Shown: positions 10,198 to 20,914 of the stretch, in pieces | How positions within the stretch are numbered: the first letter of the stretch is position 1 | Layout of the letters: each line of letters opens with the position of its first letter | Assembly: GCF_000003605.2 (NCBI RefSeq) | Contig: NW_003126389.1 | Span: forward strand, 181,079 to 220,256 | Origin: Saccoglossus kowalevskii | Lineage: Eukaryota > Hemichordata > Enteropneusta > Harrimaniidae | Length of the DNA: 39,178 bases | Reading direction: 5' to 3' | Program-made: the position numbers and the translations under genes | The notes under the pieces: model-generated | Told to the model about the DNA's origin: nothing | What the model saw: the letters and a program-made list of their open reading frames with translations, nothing else | Databases searched by the model: none

Positions 10198-12288
10198 GTA
10201 AATATAAACAATTGTTTTTTGAGTATTGTATTTTACCCATAGTACATTTTTTATCACTTCACAGAATCACTACTGTATCACGATAGCTCAGATTAAAACC
10301 TTTTATGCACTATCATGTTATAACACAAATTTGGGAATTACATTAAGAATACAAACTGCGCTATTACAAACCAAAGTTTCGTCATCCTAATACTTCATAA
10401 AGTAGTCATGTGTTACGTAATACATTACAGACCCAGTGATAGCAACATTAATACTTGGGTTTAAAAATGGTATTAAAAGAAAGCTAAATATGTCATTTTT
10501 AAGTATTCACGAATGTATGAACTTCTAGTTTATGGAATCATTTTATCATGATATTACAAATATTTTGTTCTATTGATGGAAATGTCGTTGTCAAAAAGTT
10601 AAAGTACGTTACCATACTGGTAAACGGTCTGCTGATGCATTGTGTTATGTTCCATAAATATGATTAATGTTCCAATTCATAGTGTGGTTACCCAGCACTG
10701 TATGTCATATGAAAATGGCTAGTATTTTGCTGATTTATACGTCTTCTTTATGAGGGAGTAGTAGTAGTAAATGCAAAATCTGTCAAGCTTCTATGAAACC
10801 GTGATATGTCGTACATGTATTCGGAAGACGCATTTGATAAACACGTCATTTTACAGACACAGAGACTCAATTTTTGTAACCATCACGTAGGTGTATTTCC
10901 AATCCTATATAAGGTGTTCTAGAAGACTTGGAACGGCTTTGAGTTTTCCATAAATACGTTTTTGAAACTCTTGTACATTTTTTGTATTTTAACACACTGT
11001 TTGTTTTCGGATTTTCTAATCAACTTATATTGTTTTGGCGAAATATATGCATGTTTTTCTATTGCGCCATTTCGATAATAAAAGTGCTAGACCCTTCATA
11101 CACTTTACTCGAGTACATAAAAGAGGTGTAATTGTCAATTAGAATGTAACATAAACAAAGGTTTTTATAATCATACAGTTTACAGTTAAAATTCAAAGTT
11201 TTTCCAAGTTAAGTGTTTTAGAATTTCTCATATAGGATCGGGCTACACCTTTAATAATTGTTTACTTTACTGACACTGAGAAATTTACTGATCCTTGTAC
11301 TTTTTGTCAGTAAACACTGATTTAATAATATACAACACAATTGCAAAGTAAGTTGAAATTGTCGAAAAACTGGTAAGCATGTTTGTTTCTGAACAAGATT
11401 TTGCAATCATGACATCGAACATATTGCCCCAGTGTGTGGAACCGTTTTGTTCGTTTACTAAATTCGAAGGGATAGTCACGTCATACTGCTATTATATTTA
11501 TTATGAGAGTTTATTTCATTCTGAGCAGACATCTCCAGTTAACAATACATTCTGATATTCTGTTCTTGTAACGTGTTTTTATTGGGTAAGATAATTTCAT
11601 GACAACAAATATGCACCCAATATTTTCACTGGGGCTATCTTCATAAAACATTACACTAATCATCAGCAGACCCCTTAGTCATACAATTAATTTGATTTAA
11701 TTTCTATCAATCGGAAAATATGTTTGCATCATCATAAACAATGTACTCCAATAATAATTACTTAACGTATAGTTAATGAAATAATAACTTTATTTACTAT
11801 GATATTTTATATGAAGGTACCATTGAAGGGACAATAAAACATTGTTATTTATCCGACAATTTACAATGTTTTTTGGGGGGAGTCAAATTCCTTCTGCTAA
11901 ATTGTTTTTTTCAGCAGCGGAAGTATTTCTGCCAGTATGCCAGTTTGTATTCCGACTGTAGAATGCAACATAATTCACTTCTAGCAAACTGCCTGGGACA
12001 CTATTTACACCACTTGATTGGGTTTTAGTAATTTGTTTAGTGGTCTTTATATACCCTTACAGCATTGGTTGATTATGGGCTGCAACGTAAAACCGATCAT
12101 TCAGTGAATGGGGAAAGCTACGTTAAAAAAGTCCTTAATATTATGCTCATCAAGAGCAATTTTATTTATCTTTTCTTTAATTTGTTTTCAATTAAGTAAT
12201 ACCTAATCATACATTAAAGTCACAACTTATAAAGAAACAGTATTGTAATTCTCAATTGAATATACTCTATTTTCTATTTCCTTTTTAG
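10198..12288 (+). other. Long intron after propeller exon 4
   Basis: About 2.1 kb of AT-rich sequence with a GTAAAT donor and a pyrimidine-rich TTTCTATTTCCTTTTTAG acceptor. I see no further cassette, even a broken one, on either strand. A minus-strand open frame at 11285-11479 shows no recognisable protein. Confidence 0.6.
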
Positions 12289-13050
12289 TAGAAACAGCAC
12301 TTCTCGTTGGAGATGACAACTATTTGTACACACGTGATGAAAGTGGCTCTGTTTCCCTTGTTCCATATACTTATGGTATTATCGATATTGTTGTCATGAG
12401 TGACGGTTCTTTACTCGCCGTGAATATAAAAAACGAAATGGTGCTAAAGTATAAAATAAATGATCAAGGATGGACTGAAATAGTACCAAACTCTTGCTGT
12501 GTGATTAGTGTAGAAATCAAGAACAGCCTCATAATTGGGGTCGGAATCGATAACCATCTATATACAAAAAATACATTGAATGATGTTTGGAATGGCCCGG
12601 TTGCAGACAGTGGATTTGTACAAAAGGTGGTCACATACAAGGATGATATATATGATACAATAATGGCAGTGGATACAAATGGTGTAATATTAATAACATC
12701 AAAGGACAGTGTACCTTTTTGGCGAGATGCAATAATCAATGGCAATGTGAAAGATTTTACGGTGGTACCATCAGGTTTTATTGATCCAATAATGCATGAT
12801 GACCCTTTCTTTCAAGCAATATGCTATGGTGAATTGCCAGATAGTTTTACTGCTATGGGTAGTTCTGGAGGATCTGGCAGCTCTGGTGAGTCGAGCAACG
12901 CTGGTTCACCAGGAAGCACAAGTGGATCTATTGATTCTGGCTCTGATGGAAGTTCTGGGAGGAATGTTGACTCTGGTACAGCTGGAGGTTCAGGTGGATC
13001 TGTTGAGTCTAGCTTGGCTGGAAACTCTGACAGATTAGACGCTGCAACAG
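12289..13050 (+). CDS. Propeller cassette exon 5 with Gly/Ser linker
   Basis: Acceptor TATTTCCTTTTTAG, donor ACAG|GTAGAC, phase 1 at both ends, 254 codons, the longest cassette. It opens with ALLVGDDNYLYTRD, then SLLAVNIKNEMVLKY, the CC strand NSCCVISVEI, LIIGVGIDNHLYTK, a less regular blade ending FWRDAI, and FFQAICYGE. About 65 residues of Gly/Ser/Asp-rich low-complexity linker follow (GSSGGSGSSGES and similar). The L-x-x-G-x-D-N-x-L-Y-T signature is the clearest propeller mark in the gene and links it to a widespread invertebrate repeat type with N-S-C-C-V-I strands. The linker is the likely flexible hinge before the last propeller. Other frames are also open over the linker because of its repeated codons; those are shadows. 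Confidence 0.85.
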
Positions 13051-13225
13051 GTAGACAGTGATATATTTTTATATATATATAGATATTGTAACTATATGCA
13101 TGCTTTCGTGGGTAGTTGCAATTATTCATATGTGAGTACATTTAGTGAAAATTGCATTCTACAAAAATATACAAATTATTACTCCCTAACAAAGAATTCT
13201 CATAAATTCTATTATCGATTTCTAG

Positions 13226-13894
13226 AAGATCCTCACACTTCTGTTGCTATGCCTGGTGCATCATATTCGGCAAGTCACTATATAACAGGAGAAATGGATC
13301 AATGCAACGTGATTGCTGTTGGGAAGGATGGTTATCTTTATACTGGAATCCCAATGGGTGACCATGCATATCAATACCATGGCCCAATTCATGGCTCATG
13401 TTGTGTGATAGACATTGCTAGTCTACCTGACAAAACACTTGTAGGTGTTCAAGAGGACAATAGGTTATATGTTAAAACAAATTTAGTGGACGGCAGTTGG
13501 ATTCAAAGTAATACAGATAGCTGTTGCATTGTAAGTGTGGACGTGTTACCTGATGGTGAAATAATAGCAGCCAGTATCGAAGATGTGTTGCTCATTAGAT
13601 CAAGTATAAATGCTAAATGGGATCTAACAATTCATATTGGCATGCACATTGCAAAACTTACCTTAATTCCAAACAGTTTTGATATAATTGGGATTAGTGA
13701 AGATAGTACACTCATTATTCGTACTGACGGTGTGTGGAAGACACTCGACAACGACCTGTTCGTTCAACCTATCACTGACTTGACTGTAGACGAGGAAGGC
13801 AATTATGGTGCCTTGGTTCCCGGAATGTCAGAATTATCAAATGGGGACCAGATTCACATTGTCAGCATTGCATATGTCGATCTCCTTCTCCAAG
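13226..13894 (+). CDS. Propeller cassette exon 6
   Basis: Acceptor ATCGATTTCTAG, donor CCAAG|GTATTT, phase 1 at both ends, 223 codons. The intron before it is only 175 bases and its frame happens to be open, so a longer translation from 13096 is an artefact of retention. Repeats: VIAVGKDGYLYTG, GSCCVIDIASLPDKTLVGVQEDNRLYVK, DSCCIVSVDVLPDGEIIAA (two CC strands), then IGISEDSTLIIRTDGVW, and an end strand IHIVSIAYV in place of I-A-I-C-Y. It shares the CCVI type of blade with exon 5, so exons 5 and 6 form a second subfamily apart from exons 2 to 4. It is the membrane-proximal propeller. Confidence 0.84.
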
Positions 13895-14712
13895 GTATTT
13901 TCTAAACTTACTTGTGCAATATTTAATTTTATATTGTCATTGACAACACTGATTTGTTTTGGCAGAATGAATTTAATAATGAATTTAGTAATGTTTTGAT
14001 TAAATCATGGATTACTATTCGTCATCAAATTCATTGAATATTGCATTCACCAGGAAATGGCGTTGTTCTAAATAGTGACCTCTTCATTCAGATAAAAAAT
14101 GTTCACATACAAATATATTGGATATTAAACACACTAGAACCATAATGCTCATTGGACTGTTGTATTATGCTCTCTCACTGTTACATTCTCAAACTTTCTT
14201 TTATCTTAAATTAAAATTAAAACAGCAATGATCTCAAAGCTTTCGACTGTCACATTGCATTACAAATATCAAACTTAGCGCACAATTGGATATTACAACT
14301 ACAACAACAACAACAACAACAACAACATGTAATAAAATACCATGTTACCTCTGCTAGGTTTATTAATGAAATTATCAGCTTGTTTCAGTGTCCATGACAG
14401 CATAAATTTGAAAGCTTTTGCGATGCGACATAACAATATTGATTTACAAATCTTTGCTAGAAATGTATGGTCGAGTATTTCGAGAGAAGTTACTGTAGTT
14501 TTAACTTATGCCTAACGTCCCAGTGAAGCAGACGACGAGGGTCAATCAGACTGATTTGAGTGCGACAAGTGCAATAAATGTTCAGATGTGAAACAGGGAC
14601 TAGATAATTAAGGATAAATTTACTGGGTCACGTTCATTGCATTGAACTAGCAAATTGAGAATACTTGTATTATTTCATTTTAATTCAACTATTATATTTT
14701 TATTCATTTTAG
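13895..14712 (+). other. Intron after propeller exon 6
   Basis: AT-rich, donor GTATTT and acceptor TTTATTCATTTTAG. It carries a CAA microsatellite at 14301-14326 and nothing else recognised. Confidence 0.65.
14301..14326. repeat. CAA trinucleotide microsatellite
   Basis: About eight to nine perfect ACA units inside an intron. Length is likely variable between individuals. Confidence 0.9.
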
Positions 14713-14739
14713 ATTATATGGGGTCTCCTCAGATGATCG
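14713..14739 (+). CDS. Mini exon, 27 bases, membrane-proximal stalk
   Basis: Acceptor CATTTTAG and donor TCG|GTAAGT (strong), both phase 1. It adds nine residues, DYMGSPQMI, between the last propeller and the next stalk exon. The frame and phase match on both sides and the donor is a consensus match, which is why I accept an exon this small. Like the next exon it begins with D-Y. It could be skipped without breaking the frame, so alternative splicing is possible. Confidence 0.6.
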
Positions 14740-15008
14740 GTAAGTTTAAGATCAAAATAAACCCTCTAAAACTAGCCATAACAAATAATGATTCTGTATT
14801 ACTGTTTGAAATACAAAATCAATAATAGAGGTTTTTAAGTATTGTTTTCGCTTCGCTGTTATTTATTATTTTGTTTGCCGTTTAATGCCCAGAAAATAAT
14901 CATTGCTGCACATGTACATTATATATAAAAATAGCACATCAATGTTTTGCCAAATGTCACTTAAATGTACATTTACTGGTTGTAGTTCAAATGTATGTTT
15001 GTTTACAG

Positions 15009-15083
15009 ATTACCAGGACATTTCTACTAGTGGTATTTTCAATGACGAATATGGTTCAATTCCTGCTGAAAACAGTGGATTAG
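15009..15083 (+). CDS. Small stalk exon, 75 bases
   Basis: Acceptor TTTGTTTACAG, donor TTAG|GTAAGA, phase 1 on both sides, 25 codons. It encodes DYQDISTSGIFNDEYG then SIPAENSGL, a polar acidic stretch suited to a stalk or juxtamembrane segment. Two Tyr residues in acidic context (DYQD, DEYGS) could be sulfation sites; that is inference. Skippable without frame change. Confidence 0.7.
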   Translation: MTRTFLLVVFSMTNMVQFLLKTVD

Positions 15084-15195
15084 GTAAGATACGTTCAATA
15101 CAAAACATCCCTTATTCACGAATATGAATATATAAATAAAACAGTTTTACTTGGATTCAAGTAAATTTCACCAGAATTTGTATCCCAAATTCTAG

Positions 15196-15305
15196 GTACT
15201 GCGACCAAGATTGTATTGCCGCTGATTATAATTGCTCTACTGATTGCGGGATGTATTGGTGTATATTACTACAGAACAAAACAATTGTGGCTTGGTACGC
15301 CATGA
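15196..15305 (+). CDS. Last exon: transmembrane helix and cytoplasmic tail
   Basis: Acceptor CCCAAATTCTAG, phase 1. The translation starts GTATK, then a hydrophobic run IVLPLIIIALLIAGCIGVYY of about 20 residues, then YRTKQLWLGTP and a TGA stop at 15303-15305. The basic residues after the helix fit the positive-inside rule for a type I protein, with the propellers outside. The tail is only about 11 residues, with no known signalling motif, so the protein probably acts as a surface lectin or needs a partner to signal. An alternative is a donor at 15295 (CTTG|GTACGC), which is weak. If used, the next acceptor at about 15406 (CTTATTTTCAG) would give a different hydrophobic end. Confidence 0.75.
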
Positions 15306-15690
15306 CACCACACTCCATTCTCCTTCCCAGAGCTCCTTGCGGTTAGATAGGTTAGATAAATGTATGTGTCACTTGTCAAGTCACTCTGCCAAAAATCTTA
15401 TTTTCAGGTCATTTATATCGCTTTATTTTCTTGTCAACCCTGGCAATCTACGTTATAATAATGGGTTTTTCTACCTCAGCATGAAAAGTTCGAATTGAAT
15501 TATTTACGGAACCAAAAATCTGATGAAATGTTGAAGTAGCCGAGTAGTGAGCTGTCTTCTTGGACATATGTAAATGGATTCCGATGGTCTGTTTGCATTT
15601 TTGTACTTGCATTCATTGTGCTTTAAAATAACTGTGTATTCTGCGGTTTGCATTATTTTCTGTGGTATTTAGAAGCAAACGGTCATTTGT
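15306..15690 (+). other. Presumed 3' untranslated region
   Basis: This lies between the TGA stop and the LINE insertion. There is no clear AATAAA; the poly(A) site is not evident. A TTATTTTCAG at about 15406 followed by a short open hydrophobic frame could be an alternative last exon, weakly supported. Confidence 0.45.
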
Positions 15691-15741
15691 CGCCATGTCT
15701 CCCCATTGTTTGTTGCGTATTACTACTAGTGTCATACCCCG

Positions 15742-15795
15742 ATATTACCTCGTCTTCTACTCTTTGTGGGTAACATTAAAACCAACCCAGGTCCT
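15742..15795 (+). pseudogene. 2A-like peptide relic at LINE N-terminus
   Basis: The frame reads ILPRLLLFVGNIKTNPGP. The known 2A consensus ends D-(V/I)-E-x-N-P-G-P, and the ribosome skips the Gly-Pro bond there. Here the NPGP core and the Leu-rich lead are intact, while the D and E have become N and K. An in-frame TAG a few codons upstream and a shift relative to the ATG at 15695 show that it is no longer in a working frame. 2A-like motifs are known in APE-type LINEs of several invertebrates. Confidence 0.7.
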
Positions 15796-15804
15796 GACAG
15801 TGAT

Positions 15805-16340
15805 ATGAAATGAAAACGGAACTTCTTGGTCAATTAAAACTCACTGGTAATAGACTGATTAGTGAACTACACGATGTTAAAATCAGACAAGTTACAATAA
15901 ACATGTTACAGTTTTAGAGATCAGTTTGACGACTTTCGCATTTCACTTGCTAATGTTCAAGACGAAGTAAACAAAATCAAAGACAAGATCAGGTAAATCG
16001 ATTATATTTGGAAGCAATTGATCAGAAACTTGATGTAATTATCACAAGAATAGATAATGTTGAGAAAGATGTTGACGATCTGGAAGGTCGCTCAAGACGG
16101 AATAATGTCCGATTTTATGGCATTCAATCGGAAATTAACGAAACAGCTGACGAATGTAAAGAAAAGGTAGCATCATTGTTAAATAGTCATATTCATGGTA
16201 AAACTTGGTCAAAACGTGATATTGAAATTGCACATCGTACAGGTAACGCGGATGTGGGCCACCAACCAAATATTGTTAAATGCCAATACGGAGTGGATCA
16301 AATTAGTGTGCTTTCTGGGAGATCCGAGTTAACTATCTAA
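15805..16340 (+). pseudogene. LINE ORF1-like coiled-coil region
   Basis: The region carries a heptad-like run (IDQKLDVIITRIDNVEKD...) followed by LEGRSRRNNVRFYGI and later EIAHRTG. This coiled coil plus RSRRNN..F.GI layout is typical of the nucleic-acid-binding ORF1 protein of invertebrate LINEs. Upstream code is interrupted by stops at about 15807 and 15916. The open part at 16008-16340 is a fragment, not a working gene. Confidence 0.75.
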
Positions 16341-16572
16341 CTAAATGTCAACATAAAACACTATCCGATTTAAAGAAACAAGGGAAACGCGGTTATTTTA
16401 AAAAGGGAAAACTGTTCATTATAGAGAATTCTAGGCAAAGGAGTCATAGTAATGTTACTCCAATTGTAAATCGTCAGCATTATACTACCAATTATCGTCC
16501 AATGACAAGATCTCAAGCCTGTGGCAGTGGTCATATGAGTAAAGAATAACAAACTGGCCATGGTCCAAAACC

Positions 16573-17320
16573 TTTAAATTTCCTCGCGTGGAATGTTAGA
16601 GGTTTAAAATACGAATTACCAATAGCTGACTTTATGAACTATTTGATGAAACATGATTTCATTGTTTTGTCTGAGAGTAATAAGCAATACGATAACGTTT
16701 TTTCCTGATTTTGAAGTATTCAGTACATATCGAATTAGAAAGTCGCCTACTGGTCGTTTTTCTGGAGGAGTTTGTGTACTAGTACGTAGTGTTTACAAAC
16801 AATTTATCAAACATATTGTTTGTCCCCTGCATGATTGTATTTCTGCAATTGAAAGGCGACCTGTTTAATATTGACAATGACTTTAATACAAACAATGGTA
16901 TGAAAATCAACGCATAAATATTATAGCCACTTTGCTCGATGTTTTTGTAATCGTTGCTGGTGGGTGACATGAACGCACGTACAGTTGAAGAACTTGATTA
17001 CATAATTGGCGATGATATTAGCTATGCTATAAGTGATAAAAAATGTTTATGACGTAGATTTCTTTAATATTAATAGAGTTTTAAAAAACACGACTACATT
17101 TGGTGGTTCCTTATTGACAATATGTAAAACCTTTAGTTTACATATGTTAATGATAAGTCAGGTGATGATTTAAATTGTGGTAACTTTACATGCATTACTA
17201 GTACAGGCGCAAGTGTTGTCGATTATGTATTGGTGTCATCTGGTGTTTTTCATAATATTTTAAATTTCTTGATCCCAATCCGCTTAGAATCTGACCATTT
17301 ACCTTTAAAGATTGTCATGA
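16573..17320 (+). pseudogene. APE-type endonuclease relic of LINE
   Basis: Signs are LNFLAWNVRGL at the start (the Asn of WN is a metal-site residue in the family), a loop IVLSES, then GDMNARTVEELDYI at about 16966, and VVDYVLVSS with ESDHLPL at about 17215-17310 (the Asp-His pair is catalytic). All these are in different frames or parted by stops (for example the TGA after NVFS), so the enzyme cannot be made. Confidence 0.8.
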
Positions 17321-17979
17321 ATATTTATCCACATTTCGATTTGTGTTACCATGACAATTTAAATGTTTCTTATTCAAAATATGTGTGGCACCCTGATAAA
17401 GCCAACCAAGTTGGTAGTGATTTGTGTTCGTTATTTAGTTTTGATAACTCCACTGAGGATCCAGAATCTTCTTTTAAGGATTTTATCTTGCAATTTGGCG
17501 AATTATGTCGCAGTGCTCCTACCAAATGTAACATTCATAAAAAAGAGGTCATCCGTTCTCACAATATTCATAGACAGCCTTTTTGGTTTGATGATGACTG
17601 TGAACAATTAAAGTATTAAAAATCCAGTTTGCTGAGACAATTTCAAAAGTATGAGAATCAAAGCCCTTTGATTAAATTTAGTGACGCTAAGAAATGTTTT
17701 AAAGCAATGTGTCGTCATAAAAAAGAAAATTTCTTGTAAATAAAAAAGCCAATTTGATTTCTTTAGCTAATCGTAAAAGATTTTGGTCAGCACTCAGAAA
17801 CCATATATTTACGCCTACTCCTGGAGGCGCTCAAATTTCCTCTGTTCAATAGTATGATTATTTTCAGGATTTCTTTTCACAAAAGGACAGTTCAGAGGGA
17901 TTTATCCTCAGAGATAAAATGGAGGATTTGGCCTCTTTAAATGACACTAATATTGGCTTGATCTATGACCTTTAAAATG

Positions 17980-19137
17980 GACCAATTTCTAAAGATGAAA
18001 TATACCAAAGCATAAATTCATTAAAACCAGGCAAATCATCTTGATGACATTATTGGCGAATATTTTAAATCAACGCGTGATCAAATAATTCCCTATTCAA
18101 ATATTCTTTTTAATAGATTGTTTGACAGTGGGATATTTCCAACACTTTGGTCTAAGGCTATTATAATACAATTGTTTAAGAAGGGTTCCACAAACCTTCC
18201 TGGGAATTATAGGATGATTACTTTGCTAAGTATTTTCAGTCATTGATTCAGAAATATTATAGTATGAAAAAGGGTAAATTTTACTGTTCTTTTATTGATT
18301 TCGCCAAATCATTTGACACTGTAGAACGTCAAAGGCATTGGTATGTCTTGTTAAAAGGGGGTGTCCATGGCAAAATGTTCAAAATACTAAATAGCCTATA
18401 TAGTGATGTTAAATCGTCTGTGAAATCATATGTTGGCAACACAGATTATTTTACCTGTCCAAAAGACGTCCGTCAGGGATTCATGCTGAGCCCTTTTCTA
18501 TTTCTTTCTTTATAAATGAACTACCGCGTAAATTACATAATACAGGTCAAAGAGGTATTCAACTTGCACCTGATCTGACTAAACTGTTATGTTTATTATT
18601 TGCCTATGATGTTGTTCCTTTTTCAAAATAGTGTTATATGTTACAATGATTGTTAAATTGTTTATGTTTTTTGTAAACAATGGAAAATGTCTGTTAATAT
18701 GCAGAAAACTAAAATTATTGTCTTTAAGTGTGGTGGGCGTGTTGCCAAAATTCAAAAATGGTCATTTAATGGGGACAAGGTTGTTTCTTATTATAAATAT
18801 TTGGGCATTTTATTTTCCTGTTGTCTAAAGTGGTCGTACCACTAAAGTTCTTGCTAAGCAAGGTAGAAAGTCTCTTTTGAGTGTTTCAACTAAAATTGAT
18901 AATATTGGTCAACTTCCCATTAACATATTTAACAAAATGTTTGATTCAATGCTCGTCCCAATTTTAACATACGACTCTGAAATATGGGGATACCAACGTT
19001 ATGAATATTTAAAACACGTTCAACTATTTGCATATAAAATGTATCTGGGCGTAACCAAAAATGCACCAAATGTCACTGTTTTTGGGGGAATGTGGGCGTT
19101 ACCCAATTTAGTTGTTAATTGCAAAGAAATGTATTAA
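17980..19137 (+). pseudogene. Reverse transcriptase relic of LINE
   Basis: Recognised blocks: INSLKPGKSS, then YSNILFNRLFDSGIFPTLWS, then FIDFAKSFDTVER (a catalytic Asp region), then DVRQGFMLSPFLF, then LFAYDVV at about 18599-18616. The family motif there is (F/Y)ADD; here the first Asp is Tyr, so even the open stretches are catalytically dead. The C-terminal part has NMQKTK, YYKYLGI and PILTYDSEIWG. Stops and frame changes separate the parts. Confidence 0.85.
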
Positions 19138-19548
19138 ATATTTGGCCAAAGTGATTAATATGCCAAGTCATCGTTTCCCAAACATACCTGGGGTAACGAG
19201 GTTAAGAATTGTTATACTTATGTAATTATGTGCATGGTGCTTGGGAAACCCAACAAGTCTGTAACATAGACGATTTTGTTAAGTTATTCACTTCACGTTT
19301 TAAGGAAGTATTGTTTTCTGAATGCTATTACGAAATCTCATCCCTTGATAAATTGGTTATTTATCGGAGTTTCAAAACCACTTGTAAATACTCATTCCCC
19401 CAGAGTAATGTTATCACGTTTACGCTGCTCGTGTAACCATTTACGGATTGAAACTAACAGAAAAAAATTATATGGAAAGAAATGAACGGCTTTGTATTTT
19501 ATTTATTTATTTATTTGGGTCACTGGCCTTATAGTACAAATAAGAACC

Positions 19549-19549
<1 letters not shown>

Positions 19550-19589
<40 letters not shown>

Positions 19590-19590
19590 G
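19550..19590. repeat. AT dinucleotide microsatellite
   Basis: About seventeen AT units straight after the LINE tail, which suggests growth from the element's 3' end. Confidence 0.9.
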
Positions 19591-20914
19591 GAAAACACTA
19601 TGAAAAGAAGGAAGCTGCAAATAAAAAAGCAAAATGCAGTAATTTCACCAATACGCCTCATTTATTTACATTAATCTTCATAGATTATGCTATTAATTTG
19701 AAATTCGGCAAACCTGCAGTCTAGACTGAATTTTTGTAAAGACCGATAGTGTCAAGTAACACTAATTGGGTTATCAGTTTAAATAATGAATGCAATACTG
19801 TGATAATATTCTACTGTGAATTATGTTGGGAACCGGATTGCTATGATCTATTATGTTTCTATCCTAAAACTTACGAACGAACAATCATACAATACAAAAA
19901 TATATAGTTATGCGGAATTAAGTAAAACTAACGTCATTGTACATCGGCCATGGGGAAACACGAACTTTGAGAAAACGTCCAACAAAAGTTAAGCTACATA
20001 AGTGTGTCATTCTAGGTTGAAGATTGTCTCATTTATTTTTACCTCACATTTACGCCACATTAAGATGCAAAACGTGTTTCCGACCATCAATGTTATTGTT
20101 TAAGACCATTACATCAATTATTATAGTTTATGCCTTGTGTGCAGCTTACTGTGACGAGATATGTTTTGCGATAAAACAAAATACCAACAGGTATATAATT
20201 AAAACCAATGCTCAGGTTACATAAATTAACAAATGTATAGTTAATGTTAGTAGTATAGGTTTCACAACACAATATTTATCAGAGCACATGATCACGTGCG
20301 CATTACACAAATGTAATTTTGAAAACAACCTTTTGTAAGTTCAGTGTTGTGAGATGACATTCTGCTCAAATTGGTTGCTGATGGCGTTGTGATATATCTA
20401 AATACAAGATCCTAGTTTAAACGGTTGAGGAAGCTCATCCAGTTATCTTGAATTTTACGAAAAGTTTGCTCGCCTCCTTTGAAATTTAATAAAATCCTTG
20501 AAGCAAATTTTATTTTGGTCTGGTCTAGTTTCATCATCTTAGAATAACTTATTTATAGCAGTGTACTTTGTAATATTCTTAATAGGTGTATCTATTTAAA
20601 CAAAAAATAATACTTAATATACCACTGAGCAATAATCCCACTTAACTGATATTTCCTGGAGCCAGTGTGCACAGGCCTGTGATGTTTAGAGAACATGATC
20701 TCAGTAGTATTACAAGTAATTTTACATATTATTAACATCTATTTATTTGTATTCATTATGTTACAACGCAATTATTATATTTATGTATTCAATGTGATCT
20801 AATTCCCTAATGTCACTGACTATAGGATCGAATAAAAGAACTGATCATATTAGACATATACCTGTGTGAACACTGATTGATTACGTTTCAGGGAGATAAG
20901 GACCATTATTTTAA
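19591..20914. other. Intergenic sequence
   Basis: AT-rich. No exon, RNA gene or recognised repeat. Short open frames (for example 20024-20224) have no domain signs. Confidence 0.5.

Larger units (their letters stand above)
15690..19590 (+). mobile_element. Degenerate APE-type LINE with 2A-like motif
   Basis: A nearly full-length non-LTR retrotransposon in + orientation, broken by many stops and frameshifts. In order: a start with a 2A-like peptide (15742-15795), a coiled-coil ORF1 part (about 15805-16340), a spacer, an APE endonuclease (16573-17320), a reverse transcriptase (about 17980-18620) and a C-terminal part to about 19140. The 3' end is a TTTA-rich run followed by an AT microsatellite. 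The ORF1 and endonuclease parts share one frame across a single TAA at about 16548, so the ancestor probably made one fused protein. Target-site duplications were not identified. The CR1-like clade is my best guess. It sits 385 bases past the stop of the propeller gene. Confidence 0.85.

Noticed and set aside
12464-13141. Minus-strand and shifted frames over exon 5 and its linker
   Set aside because: Mirror images of the repetitive Gly/Ser codons and of the propeller code; no independent domain.
13096-13225. Longer open frame upstream of propeller exon 6
   Set aside because: It is the 175-base intron with no stop in this frame after 13096; the acceptor and phase fit 13226, and the added peptide has no propeller pattern.
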